Origin: Aliidiomarina sp047920995
Lineage (GTDB): Bacteria > Pseudomonadota > Gammaproteobacteria > Enterobacterales > Alteromonadaceae
Direction: 5' to 3'
Length of the DNA: 64,000 nt
Assembly (NCBI RefSeq): GCF_047920995.1
Contig: NZ_JBLRWZ010000001.1
Span: forward strand, 1-64,000
Made by a program: the position numbers and the translations under genes. The notes beneath the pieces were generated by a model that saw nothing but the letters and a program-made list of their open reading frames with translations, did not search any database and was not told the origin of the DNA. Shown piece after piece: positions 33,173-41,839 of this stretch; the stretch's first letter is position 1; each line of letters starts with the position of its first letter.

Positions 33173-34153
33173 CTAACCAACGATACTAGCGCGCAACCAA
33201 GTTTGTTCGCAGGCAAGATAAAACCCAGCCCTATCCAGCTGGGTTTTATGCATTTTATAGCTTGCTTTTTCCCAAATGCCCATCGCTAAATCTGGTTTTG
33301 CCTCATGGCTAAGCATGATTTTATCGCCAGCTTGGCTCCAGTGTACTTCTTTAGTTTTGGTATCTATCCATACACACACTAAATCAAATGCGGCACGAAT
33401 TCGCGAATGGCATAGTTCATTATTAAGGCGAGTTAGCAACTCATTCGGATTACTCAAAAGCTGCATATTACCCGATAAGCCGCTGCGCAAAATCGGATTA
33501 AACATGGTTTTCAACACCAGCAGTGCCACCACATCTTGCCCTGCTACAGCTTGCGCGCGAGCCATCAACATAATTACTTGGTTCGGCGCTAAGCGATAAT
33601 AATCAATCCAGAGTTTATCGCCATCGTTCAACCCAAATTCGTGATCTACCCGCACATCCTGAACATACAGGTGCTCATGGGGCACTAAATCTTGGGTAAG
33701 GCGTTCGATGATACTGTCGTTTTGAAACAACACATCAAGATGATCATCAAGTTCCCAGCGCTCGTGCTCATAGCTTTCTTCTAGTGTATTGCGTGTTAAG
33801 CAGTTTTCAATAGCAAACTCGAGTGCATCAAGCTGCTGCACCGGTTTCACCAAATAATCCACCGCACCTAAGCGCACTGCCTCGCGAATATCGCGCATAT
33901 CATCAGACGCTGAAATAACGATAACAGGCACCGCATCGGGGGATTGCAGAATGCTCTCAAGAATTTTTAAACCAGAGATGTCGGGCAAATTCAAATCGCA
34001 CAGCACCACGTTGGGCTTAATCTGAGCCATACTCGCTAAAGCCGCTTTACCATTGTTTGCGGTGTATACATCAAAACTGCGATCGAGTAGGTAATTCGAT
34101 AACAGATTTGCATAAACGGCATCGTCTTCCACGATGAGTATTTTCCGGCCCAC
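33173..34153 (-). CDS. rssB: RssB-like response regulator (sigma-S adaptor candidate)
   Basis: A 326-residue protein with an N-terminal receiver domain (ILIVEDDAVYANLL; phospho-acceptor Asp53 in VLCDLNLPDISGL; Lys in YLVKPVQQL) and a C-terminal PP2C-like domain without obvious metal ligands (VRVDHEFGLNDGD, VIMLMARAQAVAGQDVVALLVL). That layout matches E. coli RssB, which delivers RpoS to ClpXP and is also encoded beside galU. Here the gene is convergent with galU rather than co-directional. RssB function is inferred from architecture and neighbourhood; a generic REC-PP2C-type regulator is the alternative. A 12-bp perfect terminator hairpin lies within its last 80 coding bases. Confidence 0.72.
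   Translation of the reverse strand: MGRKILIVEDDAVYANLLSNYLLDRSFDVYTANNGKAALASMAQIKPNVVLCDLNLPDISGLKILESILQSPDAVPVIVISASDDMRDIREAVRLGAVDYLVKPVQQLDALEFAIENCLTRNTLEESYEHERWELDDHLDVLFQNDSIIERLTQDLVPHEHLYVQDVRVDHEFGLNDGDKLWIDYYRLAPNQVIMLMARAQAVAGQDVVALLVLKTMFNPILRSGLSGNMQLLSNPNELLTRLNNELCHSRIRAAFDLVCVWIDTKTKEVHWSQAGDKIMLSHEAKPDLAMGIWEKASYKMHKTQLDRAGFYLACEQTWLRASIVG
33218..33249 (+). terminator. galU terminator nested in the 3' end of rssB
   Basis: Perfect 12-bp arms ATAAAACCCAGC (33218-33229) and GCTGGGTTTTAT (33238-33249), 8-nt loop, 46 bp after the galU stop. The right arm ends in TTTTAT on the plus strand and the element is nearly symmetric on the minus strand. It codes for residues in the HKTQLDRAGFY region of the RssB-like protein. 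Confidence 0.65.
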
Positions 34154-34292
34154 TTTGTTACTCCAAACCGTGTTGCGCTAAACTACCATGTACTCTTAGG
34201 ATTGTTCACAATCCCGTGCTCGTCAACTTGCTTGCCGAAACTTTGCGATTAAAGAACTAAATTCAGGTTAAGTTGCTTATTTGCAGCAGGCG

Positions 34293-35162
34293 TTAGTTTT
34301 CTTCTGCTGCAACCGCTGGTTCTGATTCTTCCCAATCGTCCCAATCGTCCCAATCGTCCCAATCATCGTATTGGTTTTCGAGCGGAGGGTTACCATCGTA
34401 AACTTTATCTAGCCAGGAAGAAAAGTACGCTTCACGAATGAATGCATACTCATCAAGGCTATTTTCCAGCATAGGTTCAAGCTGTTTTAGCTCGATGCGC
34501 TGCTCTAATCCGCGAATCACAAATGCTGTAATTGTAGCAGGTGTGCTGAGAAGGTTTGTTGCCCATAGGTAGCCTTCCACCACATCACCACCGCGATCGA
34601 TAACTACCGTAGGCCCAGCACCTGGGATCATAATATAGGGGCCATCGGGTACCCCATACACAGATAAGGTTTCACCAAAGCTTTCTTTCTCGCGCCCCAC
34701 ACCCATTTTGCTGGCAACATCGAATAGGCCGAATACACCAAAGGTGCTATTAACGATGAAACGGCCTAAGTTGATGGCGGCTGATTTCGGCTTGCGTTGC
34801 ACTAGGTTATTAATCGCCGACACCGGTTCATCAATGTTATCGGTAAAGTTATACAACCCTCGGCGTACTGGTTGTGGCGCTTTTTCGTAGGTATTGGCTA
34901 TGGGTAAAATAATGTAAGGATCGATTACATCACGGGTAAGATCCCACATTGAACGGTTAAAGTTTTCAAAGGGATCGCGTTCATCGCTGAAATCAAAATC
35001 ATCGAACTCACCACTTGAACTGCTTACTTGCTCTTCGCTCGGCACATCCGTTGTAATCTCGGCGGTTGCCATCTCGCCGTTGTGTTCATCTGGCGTTTGT
35101 GAACAACCACTGAGCACTAACAAAGCGAGTGCAAATAAGCCTCCAGATCCTCGTTTTCTCAC
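34293..35162 (-). CDS. mlaA: MlaA (VacJ) outer-membrane lipoprotein
   Basis: A 289-residue MlaA-family lipoprotein (lipobox LSGC, Cys20). Conserved blocks are DPFENFNRSMWDLTRDVIDPYI (parts: DPFENFNRSMW, DVIDPYIILP), PVRRGLYNFTDNIDEPVSAIN (part: RGLYNFTDNI), RFIVNSTFGVFGLFDVA, ESFGETLSVYGV and PGAGPTVV. MlaA with OmpC removes phospholipids from the outer leaflet of the outer membrane. The start overlaps ccmI by 4 bp, so it is the distal gene of the ccm operon. The C-terminal tail carries a fourfold DDW repeat from a 9-bp tandem repeat and is acidic. Confidence 0.92.
   Translation of the reverse strand: MRKRGSGGLFALALLVLSGCSQTPDEHNGEMATAEITTDVPSEEQVSSSSGEFDDFDFSDERDPFENFNRSMWDLTRDVIDPYIILPIANTYEKAPQPVRRGLYNFTDNIDEPVSAINNLVQRKPKSAAINLGRFIVNSTFGVFGLFDVASKMGVGREKESFGETLSVYGVPDGPYIMIPGAGPTVVIDRGGDVVEGYLWATNLLSTPATITAFVIRGLEQRIELKQLEPMLENSLDEYAFIREAYFSSWLDKVYDGNPPLENQYDDWDDWDDWDDWEESEPAVAAEEN
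34331..34366. repeat. 9-bp tandem repeat in the mlaA tail
   Basis: Four units, three CCCAATCGT and one CCCAATCAT, in phase with the reading frame and encoding DDW four times. Nine is a multiple of three, so copy-number change would alter tail length and not frame. Confidence 0.85.
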
Positions 35163-36361
35163 TGAATTAACTCCGTTATCACGATACGAATTTGCTGGCC
35201 AGATTCACGCTCAACCAGCATAGGCCGTGCTTCCATATCGCCTTGCCGACGATCCATGGTATCGCCCGTAGTGATACGCGCCTGTACCAACCAACTACTG
35301 GCCGACGATAGATTTAAGTTCTCTACCATAGCATCCTCATCGGTAAGTGTGATAGTAATCGGAAAATCAGTAACGCGTTGCCGTGTTACCGCAATTGGTG
35401 CACTTTCGCCATCGGGGTCTCGCACAAACAAGAATAAATTATTGATCGGCGCCATTTCGTTTCGCACCGCTTCGCTGATATCAACCGTAACCGTAAGAGT
35501 GGTAACCGAACCATCGGCGCGTTCTTGCGCTTGTTGCAACGATTCTTGAATTGCAGCATAACGCGGATCACTTTCATCAAGCAGCATTAGCGCCATTTCC
35601 CACGCTGCAATCGCGCGTGGAAAATCCGCTCGCTCGAAATTAACAATCCCTAACAATCCAAAAGCTTCTGGATTTTGTGGGTTATCATTCAATACGCGCC
35701 CTAGGAAACGGGATGCCATGGCTAACTCACGATCCGTGCCTGATATAATTAACGCTTGCGAGTAAGACATTAAGTTACTGTAGTTCTCTGGCTCTAAACG
35801 GTATGATTTATCAAACGCATCAATGGCTTGTTCTAGCTGTTCAAGTTGCATCATCATGCGGCCATACAGGCTCCAAGCATTCGCTTCTGGGTCATCCATT
35901 AAGCGTTGGCGGAGGCCAAGTGCATAGTTCCACATTTCATCACGAGTTTGTGGTGCTGCATCCATATCACCCAACAACCATTCACTCAAACGCGGTAATG
36001 ATTCAGAGGCTTGATCAGCACGCTGTTGCTGCTTCCACGAGCCATCAATAAGATAAACACCAAGCCCTAGTACCACTACCAGTATCGCTGGAACCACGAA
36101 CCCTACTGGTTTAAAGATGATCGCTGCATCTGGATCGTGCACATCGGTAACAAATGCTTTTTTCAGTTCTTGCTCTGCACGCTTTAATTCAGGCTCAGAA
36201 ATTAACCCTTGGCCAAGATCTTCTTGCAGCTCCGCCAAGCGGCTTTCGTAAATTTCTCGATTCGCTTGCTCAATGGTAAAGCTTTCCCACTGTTGCCGGC
36301 GCGCTACCCAAAGTAGCAGCACAGCGAATATCACGAGTACTACAATCATCGCATACCACAT
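35159..36361 (-). CDS. ccmI: Cytochrome c maturation protein CcmI
   Basis: A 400-residue CcmI/CycH apocytochrome c chaperone. N-terminal trans-membrane helix 1-20 (MWYAMIVVLVIFAVLLLWV), cytoplasmic segment with IYESRLAELQEDLGQGLIS, a second helix near 98-115, then periplasmic TPR repeats (about 145-290) and a C-terminal beta-rich domain (LFLFVRDPDGESAPIAVTR). It presents apocytochrome c to CcmF/H. It overlaps ccmH by one base and mlaA by four. Confidence 0.93.
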   Translation of the reverse strand: MWYAMIVVLVIFAVLLLWVARRQQWESFTIEQANREIYESRLAELQEDLGQGLISEPELKRAEQELKKAFVTDVHDPDAAIIFKPVGFVVPAILVVVLGLGVYLIDGSWKQQQRADQASESLPRLSEWLLGDMDAAPQTRDEMWNYALGLRQRLMDDPEANAWSLYGRMMMQLEQLEQAIDAFDKSYRLEPENYSNLMSYSQALIISGTDRELAMASRFLGRVLNDNPQNPEAFGLLGIVNFERADFPRAIAAWEMALMLLDESDPRYAAIQESLQQAQERADGSVTTLTVTVDISEAVRNEMAPINNLFLFVRDPDGESAPIAVTRQRVTDFPITITLTDEDAMVENLNLSSASSWLVQARITTGDTMDRRQGDMEARPMLVERESGQQIRIVITELIQ

Positions 36362-36891
36362 TAGCGGTTTTGCTCCTCTGCTTGTTGCTTCGCATTCTTC
36401 ATTACTTGGTCCATTCGCGCCTGCTCTTCTGCAGTTAGCTCGGCAGAACTGGAGCGCTGATGGCGCACATTAAACCACAAGGCTAACGCGCCCAATAACA
36501 AGAAGGCTAACGGTGCTAACCACAGCACAATGGTTGTTTTATTAACTGGCGGGCGATAATGCACAAAATCACCGTAGCGTACTTTCATAAACTCAATGAT
36601 TTCATCGTTTGATTTACCTTCCATAATCATTTGATACACACGTTCGCGCATATCTTGCGCAAGGGGTGCATCCGAATCGGAAATCGTTTGGTTTTGGCAC
36701 TTCGGGCAACGTAACTCACCAGCAAGTTTATTAAACTGGCGCTCTTGTGCAGCGGTTGCAAAGGTATAAAACTCATTCGCCATGGCATTGAAAGCCATTC
36801 CGCTGAACAACGCCAAGGTTAAGGCCATAAGCATTACCCTAAGGCTGCTTATACCTTGCGTATCGTTTTGGTTATTGATTAACGTATTCAT
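36361..36891 (-). CDS. ccmH: Cytochrome c maturation protein CcmH (CycL-type)
   Basis: A 176-residue membrane-anchored thiol oxidoreductase-like protein. The redox motif LRCPKCQNQ gives Cys62 and Cys65. Signal/anchor N-terminus, trans-membrane helix near 120-142 (TTIVLWLAPLAFLLLGALAL). It reduces or holds the apocytochrome CXXCH thiols before heme attachment. It is the short type (E. coli CcmH is a fusion with CcmI), with CcmI separate here. ATGA overlap with ccmG. Confidence 0.94.
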   Translation of the reverse strand: MNTLINNQNDTQGISSLRVMLMALTLALFSGMAFNAMANEFYTFATAAQERQFNKLAGELRCPKCQNQTISDSDAPLAQDMRERVYQMIMEGKSNDEIIEFMKVRYGDFVHYRPPVNKTTIVLWLAPLAFLLLGALALWFNVRHQRSSSAELTAEEQARMDQVMKNAKQQAEEQNR

Positions 36892-37478
36892 TCAATCAAC
36901 TCCCGCCGATGTTCGGGTATCGGCATTCCGGATTCTTGCATAGCTCGGTAATATACCGGGCCCACATCATTGCGCCACACACGCTCGTTTAAATCGCCAA
37001 CGTGGCGATAGCGAATAATGCCGTTCTCATCCACTACATAGGTTTCTGGTGCGCCATATACACCAAGATCGAGCGCCAATAAACCAGTGAAATCAAACAA
37101 ACTAATCGCATAAGGGTCGCCAAGGTCTTGTAACCAACGCACCGCAGCGCCGCGTGAATCGTCTTTGTAGTTAAGGCCAATAATGTACACATCTTCCTCA
37201 GCTAATAGCTGATTTAAAAAGGTATGCTCGGCATAACAGGTTGGGCACCAAGTGGCCCAAACGTTGATCAACATTGGGCGGCCGCCCACAATACTTTCGT
37301 TATGAGTTACATCGGGTTGATACAGATCAGGCAGCTCGAAACTTGGAACTTCACGCCCAATCAGCGCAGAATCAAGCCGCGTTGGATCGCCGAATAATCC
37401 TTTAAACAAAAAGATGCCGAGGCCAACTACAAACACCAGTGGTAATAGCAACAAGGCCATCCTTAATTTGCTATTCAT
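36888..37478 (-). CDS. ccmG: Thiol:disulfide interchange protein CcmG/DsbE
   Basis: A 196-residue membrane-tethered thioredoxin-like protein. N-terminal anchor (residues 7-26), PSFELPDLYQP, active site WATWCPTC (Cys78, Cys81), GAPETYVVDENGIIRYRHVG. It supplies reductant to CcmH and apocytochrome c. It overlaps ccmF by 4 bp. Confidence 0.95.
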   Translation of the reverse strand: MNSKLRMALLLLPLVFVVGLGIFLFKGLFGDPTRLDSALIGREVPSFELPDLYQPDVTHNESIVGGRPMLINVWATWCPTCYAEHTFLNQLLAEEDVYIIGLNYKDDSRGAAVRWLQDLGDPYAISLFDFTGLLALDLGVYGAPETYVVDENGIIRYRHVGDLNERVWRNDVGPVYYRAMQESGMPIPEHRRELIE

Positions 37479-39472
37479 GTTTGCGCTCCTTGCTCTGCGC
37501 GCGCATCTTGTTCATCGCGGCGCGCTTTTTGCAAGCGCCGGCGAATACGGTAGCGCTTATCGGTTATGGAAAGTAATCCACCTACCGACATAATAATCGC
37601 ACCGGCCCATATCCAGCGCACAAAGGGCTTATATTGTACACGCACAGCCCAACTGCCATCGCCAAGCTCTTCACCTAAGGCAATATAGAGATCCCGGAAC
37701 ATTGTTGTTTGTAGCGCTGTTTGGGTTTGCGTTTGCCGAACCACTGTATAAAAGCGCTTCTCTGCAACTACATCGGCAACATGGCCGCCATTTTCACGGC
37801 TAATTACAAAAGTAGCTTTATCGCTAATGAAGTTTGGCCCTTGGCGCTCCTCCATGTCTTGGAAGTAGAAGCTATAGCCACTTTCCACAACGGTATCACC
37901 CGGCCCCATCCGTACCGTACGTTCTACCTCGTAGTTTTGCACCACCGCAACACCGATGATCGTTACCGCAAATCCGAGGTGGCCTAACACCATACCCCAA
38001 TGGCTGCGGCCAAGCTTTACTAACGCTGGCCACTTGTGCTCACGGCTGGCTACGCGCATACGTAACTCCGCCACCGTGGCAAACACGATCCACAAGGACA
38101 AAATTAAGCCGAGCACTGCTAAGCCATGAACTACATCGGCAAAAACATAAGGCAGCGCAAAACCTAACAGTACCGCTAAGCCAAATGCTAGCACCACGCT
38201 ATTGCGCAGTTCCGCAAATTTCTGCCGCTTCCAACGTGTTAACGGCCCGAAACCTAGCAACAATGCAAACGGAATAGTGAGCCACATAAACACTTCGTCA
38301 AAGAAGGGTTCGCCAATAGATATATTACCAAGGCCCAATTGTTGATGAATCAGCGGTAATAAAGTACCTACCATCACCACAACGGTAGCGGTTACCAATA
38401 ATAGATTGTTGCCGAGCAGCAATACTTCTCGGGAAAACAAATCATAACGGCTGTGGCTTTGTACTTTCGCTGCGCGCACGGCATACAGCAACAAAGAAGC
38501 AATAATCACCACAGCAAGGAAACTTAGTAAGAACATGCCCCGAGTTGGATCGGTGGCAAATGCATGCACCGAAACCAGTACGCCAGAGCGCACTAAAAAT
38601 GTGCCTAGTAAACTTAAAGCAAAAGCCGAAATTGCCAGTAGTACGGTCCAGGATTTAAAGGTACCGCGCTTTTCCGTAACCGCCAGTGAGTGCATTAACG
38701 CCGTGCCCACCAGCCATGGCATAAAGCTGGCATTCTCTACCGGATCCCAGAACCACCAACCGCCCCAGCCAAGTTCATAATACGCCCACCAGCTACCAAT
38801 CATGATACCCATGGTAAGGAATATCCAGGCTGCGATGGTCCAAGGCCGGCTCCAGCGGGCCCACGCAGAATCTAAACGGCCACCCAACAATGCTGCAATC
38901 GCAAAGGCAAAGGCTACCGAGAAGCCCACATAGCCCATATACAAGATGGGTGGGTGAATAATCATGCCCGGATCTTGCAGTAACGGGTTTAAATCACGGC
39001 CATCCACAGGAATCAGCGGAATAGTGCGATCAAATGGGTTTGAGGTAAGCAACATGAACAAATAGAAGCCCACGCCAATCATTCCCATTACCGCTAAAAC
39101 GCGGGCCGCGAATACCAGTGGTAAGCGTTTGGAGAAAATCGCTAATGCTGCAGCCCAACCGGCTTGCACCAGCATCCACAACAAGAACGACCCCTCATGC
39201 GAACCCCAAACCGCGGTAATCCGATAAATCATCGGCGTTACCGAGCTGGAGTTATTAGCAACGTAGGCAATACTAAAATCGTTCACCATGAAGCCCCAAG
39301 TAAGGGCGATGTACGAAATTAGCGTGAAAATAAACATACCATAGGTAAGTGGGCGAGCCAGCGCCATTTGGCCACCGTGGCCGCGCGCTACGCCAATCAG
39401 CGGCATAATCGCTAACAGGGCGGAAAACGCAAATGCAATCGCTAAGGCAACATGGCCGAATTCACCGATCAT
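37475..39472 (-). CDS. ccmF: Heme lyase CcmF
   Basis: A polytopic protein of about 665 residues. The WWD heme-handling domain GWGGWWFWDPVENASFMPWL (in parts: GGWWFWDPVENAS) lies near residue 230. Conserved histidines are in YSLHAF-like positions (VSVHAFATDPTRG) and in GSHEGS. It ligates heme from CcmE to apocytochromes with CcmH. I use ATG 39472; two GTG codons just upstream are alternatives. ccmE overlaps the start. Confidence 0.95.
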   Translation of the reverse strand: MIGEFGHVALAIAFAFSALLAIMPLIGVARGHGGQMALARPLTYGMFIFTLISYIALTWGFMVNDFSIAYVANNSSSVTPMIYRITAVWGSHEGSFLLWMLVQAGWAAALAIFSKRLPLVFAARVLAVMGMIGVGFYLFMLLTSNPFDRTIPLIPVDGRDLNPLLQDPGMIIHPPILYMGYVGFSVAFAFAIAALLGGRLDSAWARWSRPWTIAAWIFLTMGIMIGSWWAYYELGWGGWWFWDPVENASFMPWLVGTALMHSLAVTEKRGTFKSWTVLLAISAFALSLLGTFLVRSGVLVSVHAFATDPTRGMFLLSFLAVVIIASLLLYAVRAAKVQSHSRYDLFSREVLLLGNNLLLVTATVVVMVGTLLPLIHQQLGLGNISIGEPFFDEVFMWLTIPFALLLGFGPLTRWKRQKFAELRNSVVLAFGLAVLLGFALPYVFADVVHGLAVLGLILSLWIVFATVAELRMRVASREHKWPALVKLGRSHWGMVLGHLGFAVTIIGVAVVQNYEVERTVRMGPGDTVVESGYSFYFQDMEERQGPNFISDKATFVISRENGGHVADVVAEKRFYTVVRQTQTQTALQTTMFRDLYIALGEELGDGSWAVRVQYKPFVRWIWAGAIIMSVGGLLSITDKRYRIRRRLQKARRDEQDARAEQGAQT

Positions 39473-39971
39473 AACCACCACCTGTATCCTCGTTATCGTA
39501 CGATTTTTGCTGACTTGGCGGCACGTGCTGAATACCTTTTAGCGCTTCGGCCAATGCAGGCGGCATATATTCTTCATCATGTCGCGCCAATACTTCTGTT
39601 GCTTGAATACGATCTGGTGCAACCAAAATACCCTGGGCAACAATACCCTGACCTTCCCGGAATAAATCAGGCAAAATGCCTTCATACTCTACGGTAACTT
39701 CTGCAGGGCCCACATCAATTAGGCTAAAGGCAACGGTTAATCCTGAACCTTCGCGGCGAACTGAGCCTGGCACCACTAAACCGCCAATGCGCAAACGTTG
39801 GCCAACTTCAGGCTTGATTTGCTCAGTGCCCTTACCTTCCACGATCTCGGTAGGGGTATAAAACAAATCGATATTTTGGGAGAGTGCATAGAGCACCAAA
39901 CCTGTGGCGAATGCTACGCCAACCAGGATACCGCTGGTCATCACTAATCGCTTTTTACGTCTTGGATTCAT
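39462..39971 (-). CDS. ccmE: Heme chaperone CcmE
   Basis: A 169-residue membrane-anchored periplasmic heme chaperone. N-terminal helix (about 9-29), OB-fold beta-barrel (LRIGGLVVPGSVRR, VAFSLIDVGPAEVTVEYEGILP in parts), and the covalent heme-binding His131 in LARHDEEYMPP. It takes heme from CcmABCD to CcmF. Confidence 0.95.
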   Translation of the reverse strand: MNPRRKKRLVMTSGILVGVAFATGLVLYALSQNIDLFYTPTEIVEGKGTEQIKPEVGQRLRIGGLVVPGSVRREGSGLTVAFSLIDVGPAEVTVEYEGILPDLFREGQGIVAQGILVAPDRIQATEVLARHDEEYMPPALAEALKGIQHVPPSQQKSYDNEDTGGGYDR

Positions 39972-40073
39972 TGCGTTTACTCTCAGTTTCTTTAAATTCG
40001 TTCATGTGCCGCGCTAGTTCGCGCATTGGGCGGTTTACTTTCGCCTTGCCTACTTTAGGCCTGCTGGTGCTGT

Positions 40074-40295
40074 TTATTGTGCAGCTTTCCGGGCTGCGCG
40101 CTTCGCATTGCGTGCCTGTAAAATTCGTGCAGCTCGGGCGGCTTGTTTTTTCGCCTCGGTTGCTAAGGTTTTGCGCCGCAGGCTGGCTTCTAGCGCCAAT
40201 AGTCCGAAGCATAAAAAGGTGCCGGCAAAAGATAACCATACATAAATGCCGTAGCCACCCATATGAATAAAGGCCTGCCAAGTATCAAACTGCAT
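40074..40295 (-). CDS. ccmD: Heme exporter protein CcmD
   Basis: A 73-residue one-helix protein. The conserved start of the mature helix region is FIHMGGYGIYVWLSFAGTF, and a basic, Ala-rich C-terminal tail (KKQAARAARILQARNAK) follows. The start is ATG 40295, with AGGAGG 8 nt upstream inside the ccmC end; a frame open 30 codons further upstream is only ccmC read in another phase. It is needed to release holo-CcmE from CcmABC. Confidence 0.9.
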   Translation of the reverse strand: MQFDTWQAFIHMGGYGIYVWLSFAGTFLCFGLLALEASLRRKTLATEAKKQAARAARILQARNAKRAARKAAQ

Positions 40296-41145
40296 GCTTG
40301 CCTCCTGCTGCTTCACTATCTTCTTGCGCTGAATTTTCCGCGCTTGCAACATTGCCCTCTGCATTGCCCTCTGCATTGCCTGCAAAACTGGAAGGTAAGC
40401 TAATACCTAAATAGGCAAGCGCCCATGGCCGATGAATTTCCCGCCGCAGAATTTCGTTATTCAAGCGCATCAACACCAGTGTGGCACTGAGCAACAACAT
40501 GGCAAAAATATTCAGCAACAATGGCCACAACATTTCTGGCGCAATACTTGGTGCTTCCAAACGGGTAATCGCACGAGTAACAGTAGATTGTTGATGTAAC
40601 GTATTCCACCAGTACACCGAGTAATGAATGATTGGGATATTAACTACTCCCACAATCGCCAAAATACTCGCGGCTTTTGCTCCGGCTCGCTCGTCTTCAA
40701 AGGCCACATAAATGGCCATTACACCCAGATATAAAAACAATAGAATCAGCTGGGCTGTAAGCCGTGCATCCCATACCCACCAAGTGCCCCACATGGGTTG
40801 GCCCCATAGTGCGCCAGTGAACAAAGAGATAAAGGTAAGTACTGCACCCACCGGTGCGATGGCCAATAATGCTAATTCGGCGCTACGAATTTGCCACACC
40901 AAGGCGATTAAACCCATAATGGCCATACCTACATAAAACCCCATAGCCCACATCGCTGCAGGCACATGCACAAAAATAATCCGGTAGCTTTCGCCTTGCT
41001 GATAATCTGGCGGCGCAAAGGAAAGGCCCCATACCAAACCGATCAGGGTAAGTACTACTGCTGGAATGGCAAACCATGGCAGTAACTTTTGGCTTAGTGA
41101 AAAAGTTGCTTCAGGTTTTGCATACGGGTGTAACCAACGCCACAT
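40285..41145 (-). CDS. ccmC: Heme exporter protein CcmC
   Basis: A 286-residue six-helix protein with the WWD signature GTWWVWDARLTAQLILLFLY (part: WGTWWVWDARLT) and conserved histidines in IFVHVPAAMWAMG and NIPIIHYSV. It loads heme on CcmE. The C-terminal tail after about residue 255 is unusual: it contains a 12-bp tandem repeat (GNAE GNAE GNV) and acidic/Ala-rich sequence. Confidence 0.94.
   Translation of the reverse strand: MWRWLHPYAKPEATFSLSQKLLPWFAIPAVVLTLIGLVWGLSFAPPDYQQGESYRIIFVHVPAAMWAMGFYVGMAIMGLIALVWQIRSAELALLAIAPVGAVLTFISLFTGALWGQPMWGTWWVWDARLTAQLILLFLYLGVMAIYVAFEDERAGAKAASILAIVGVVNIPIIHYSVYWWNTLHQQSTVTRAITRLEAPSIAPEMLWPLLLNIFAMLLLSATLVLMRLNNEILRREIHRPWALAYLGISLPSSFAGNAEGNAEGNVASAENSAQEDSEAAGGKHAV
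40351..40374. repeat. 12-bp tandem repeat in the ccmC tail
   Basis: Two exact units ATTGCCCTCTGC and a third partial one. They keep the frame and encode GNAE units in the cytoplasmic tail. Confidence 0.75.
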
Positions 41146-41146
41146 A

Positions 41147-41839
41147 TCAATTCACACTCACTCGTAAACCGGCTTTCACCGCAAACGGAGCTAAGGTGAG
41201 GCTGATCACCATAAATGCTCCAATTAATGCCAACGGTCCGGCTGGAGAAATTCCAGCTACCGCGGCCTCGACAGCTGCTGTAGCAAAAATCAGCAGCGGA
41301 ATTAATAACGGTAACAATAACAAACTTAACAAGGCCCCGCCTTTATTCAGGCTTACCGTAAGCGCAACGCCTATTGCACCTGCTGCACTTAGTACGGGAG
41401 TACCCAATAAAAGGGTCAGCCATAGTACGCTCCACGCCTGCAAAGGTAGGTTTAATAACAAGGCTAACAGCGGTGTAATAAGTAACACCGGTACCGCCGT
41501 TAATAACCAATGCACCAATATTTTCGCAAATACCGATACTTCTACTGACACGGGCAATAGCAGCATTTGTTCTAACGCTCCATCGCGAAAATCATCGCGG
41601 AACAAGCGTTCTAAGCCAAGCATGCTCGATAATAACGCGGAAACCCAAATTACCCCGGGCGCTATACGCCCTAATATATCAGGCCCAGGGCCTACACCCA
41701 GCGGAAATAACGACACCACAATCAGCAGAAAAATCAGCGGATTTAGAAGATCGCTGCGTTGCCGCGAGGCTACCCGCAAATCGCGACGAATTAGCTGCTT
41801 TACTACCGCCCATTGCGATACTGTGTTGGCTTTTAGCAT
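41147..41839 (-). CDS. ccmB: Heme exporter permease CcmB
   Basis: A 230-residue six-helix ABC permease. Seen: LIRRDLRVASRQRSDLLNPLIFL, FPLGVGPGPDILGRIAPGVIW (parts), LFRDDFRDGALEQMLLLPV with the CcmA-coupling region, and ILVHWLLTAVPVLLI. It pairs with CcmA in the CcmABCD complex. One-base TAATG overlap with ccmA. Confidence 0.95.
   Translation of the reverse strand: MLKANTVSQWAVVKQLIRRDLRVASRQRSDLLNPLIFLLIVVSLFPLGVGPGPDILGRIAPGVIWVSALLSSMLGLERLFRDDFRDGALEQMLLLPVSVEVSVFAKILVHWLLTAVPVLLITPLLALLLNLPLQAWSVLWLTLLLGTPVLSAAGAIGVALTVSLNKGGALLSLLLLPLLIPLLIFATAAVEAAVAGISPAGPLALIGAFMVISLTLAPFAVKAGLRVSVN

Noticed and set aside
34331..34366. Regular short repeats considered as a CRISPR remnant.
   Set aside because: Units are 9 bp, directly contiguous, in frame with mlaA, without spacers.
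39955..40281. 108-codon minus-strand frame between ccmE and ccmC as an alternative to ccmD.
   Set aside because: The ccmD frame (40074-40295) has the AGGAGG site and the conserved HMGGYGIYVW motif; the other frame has neither.
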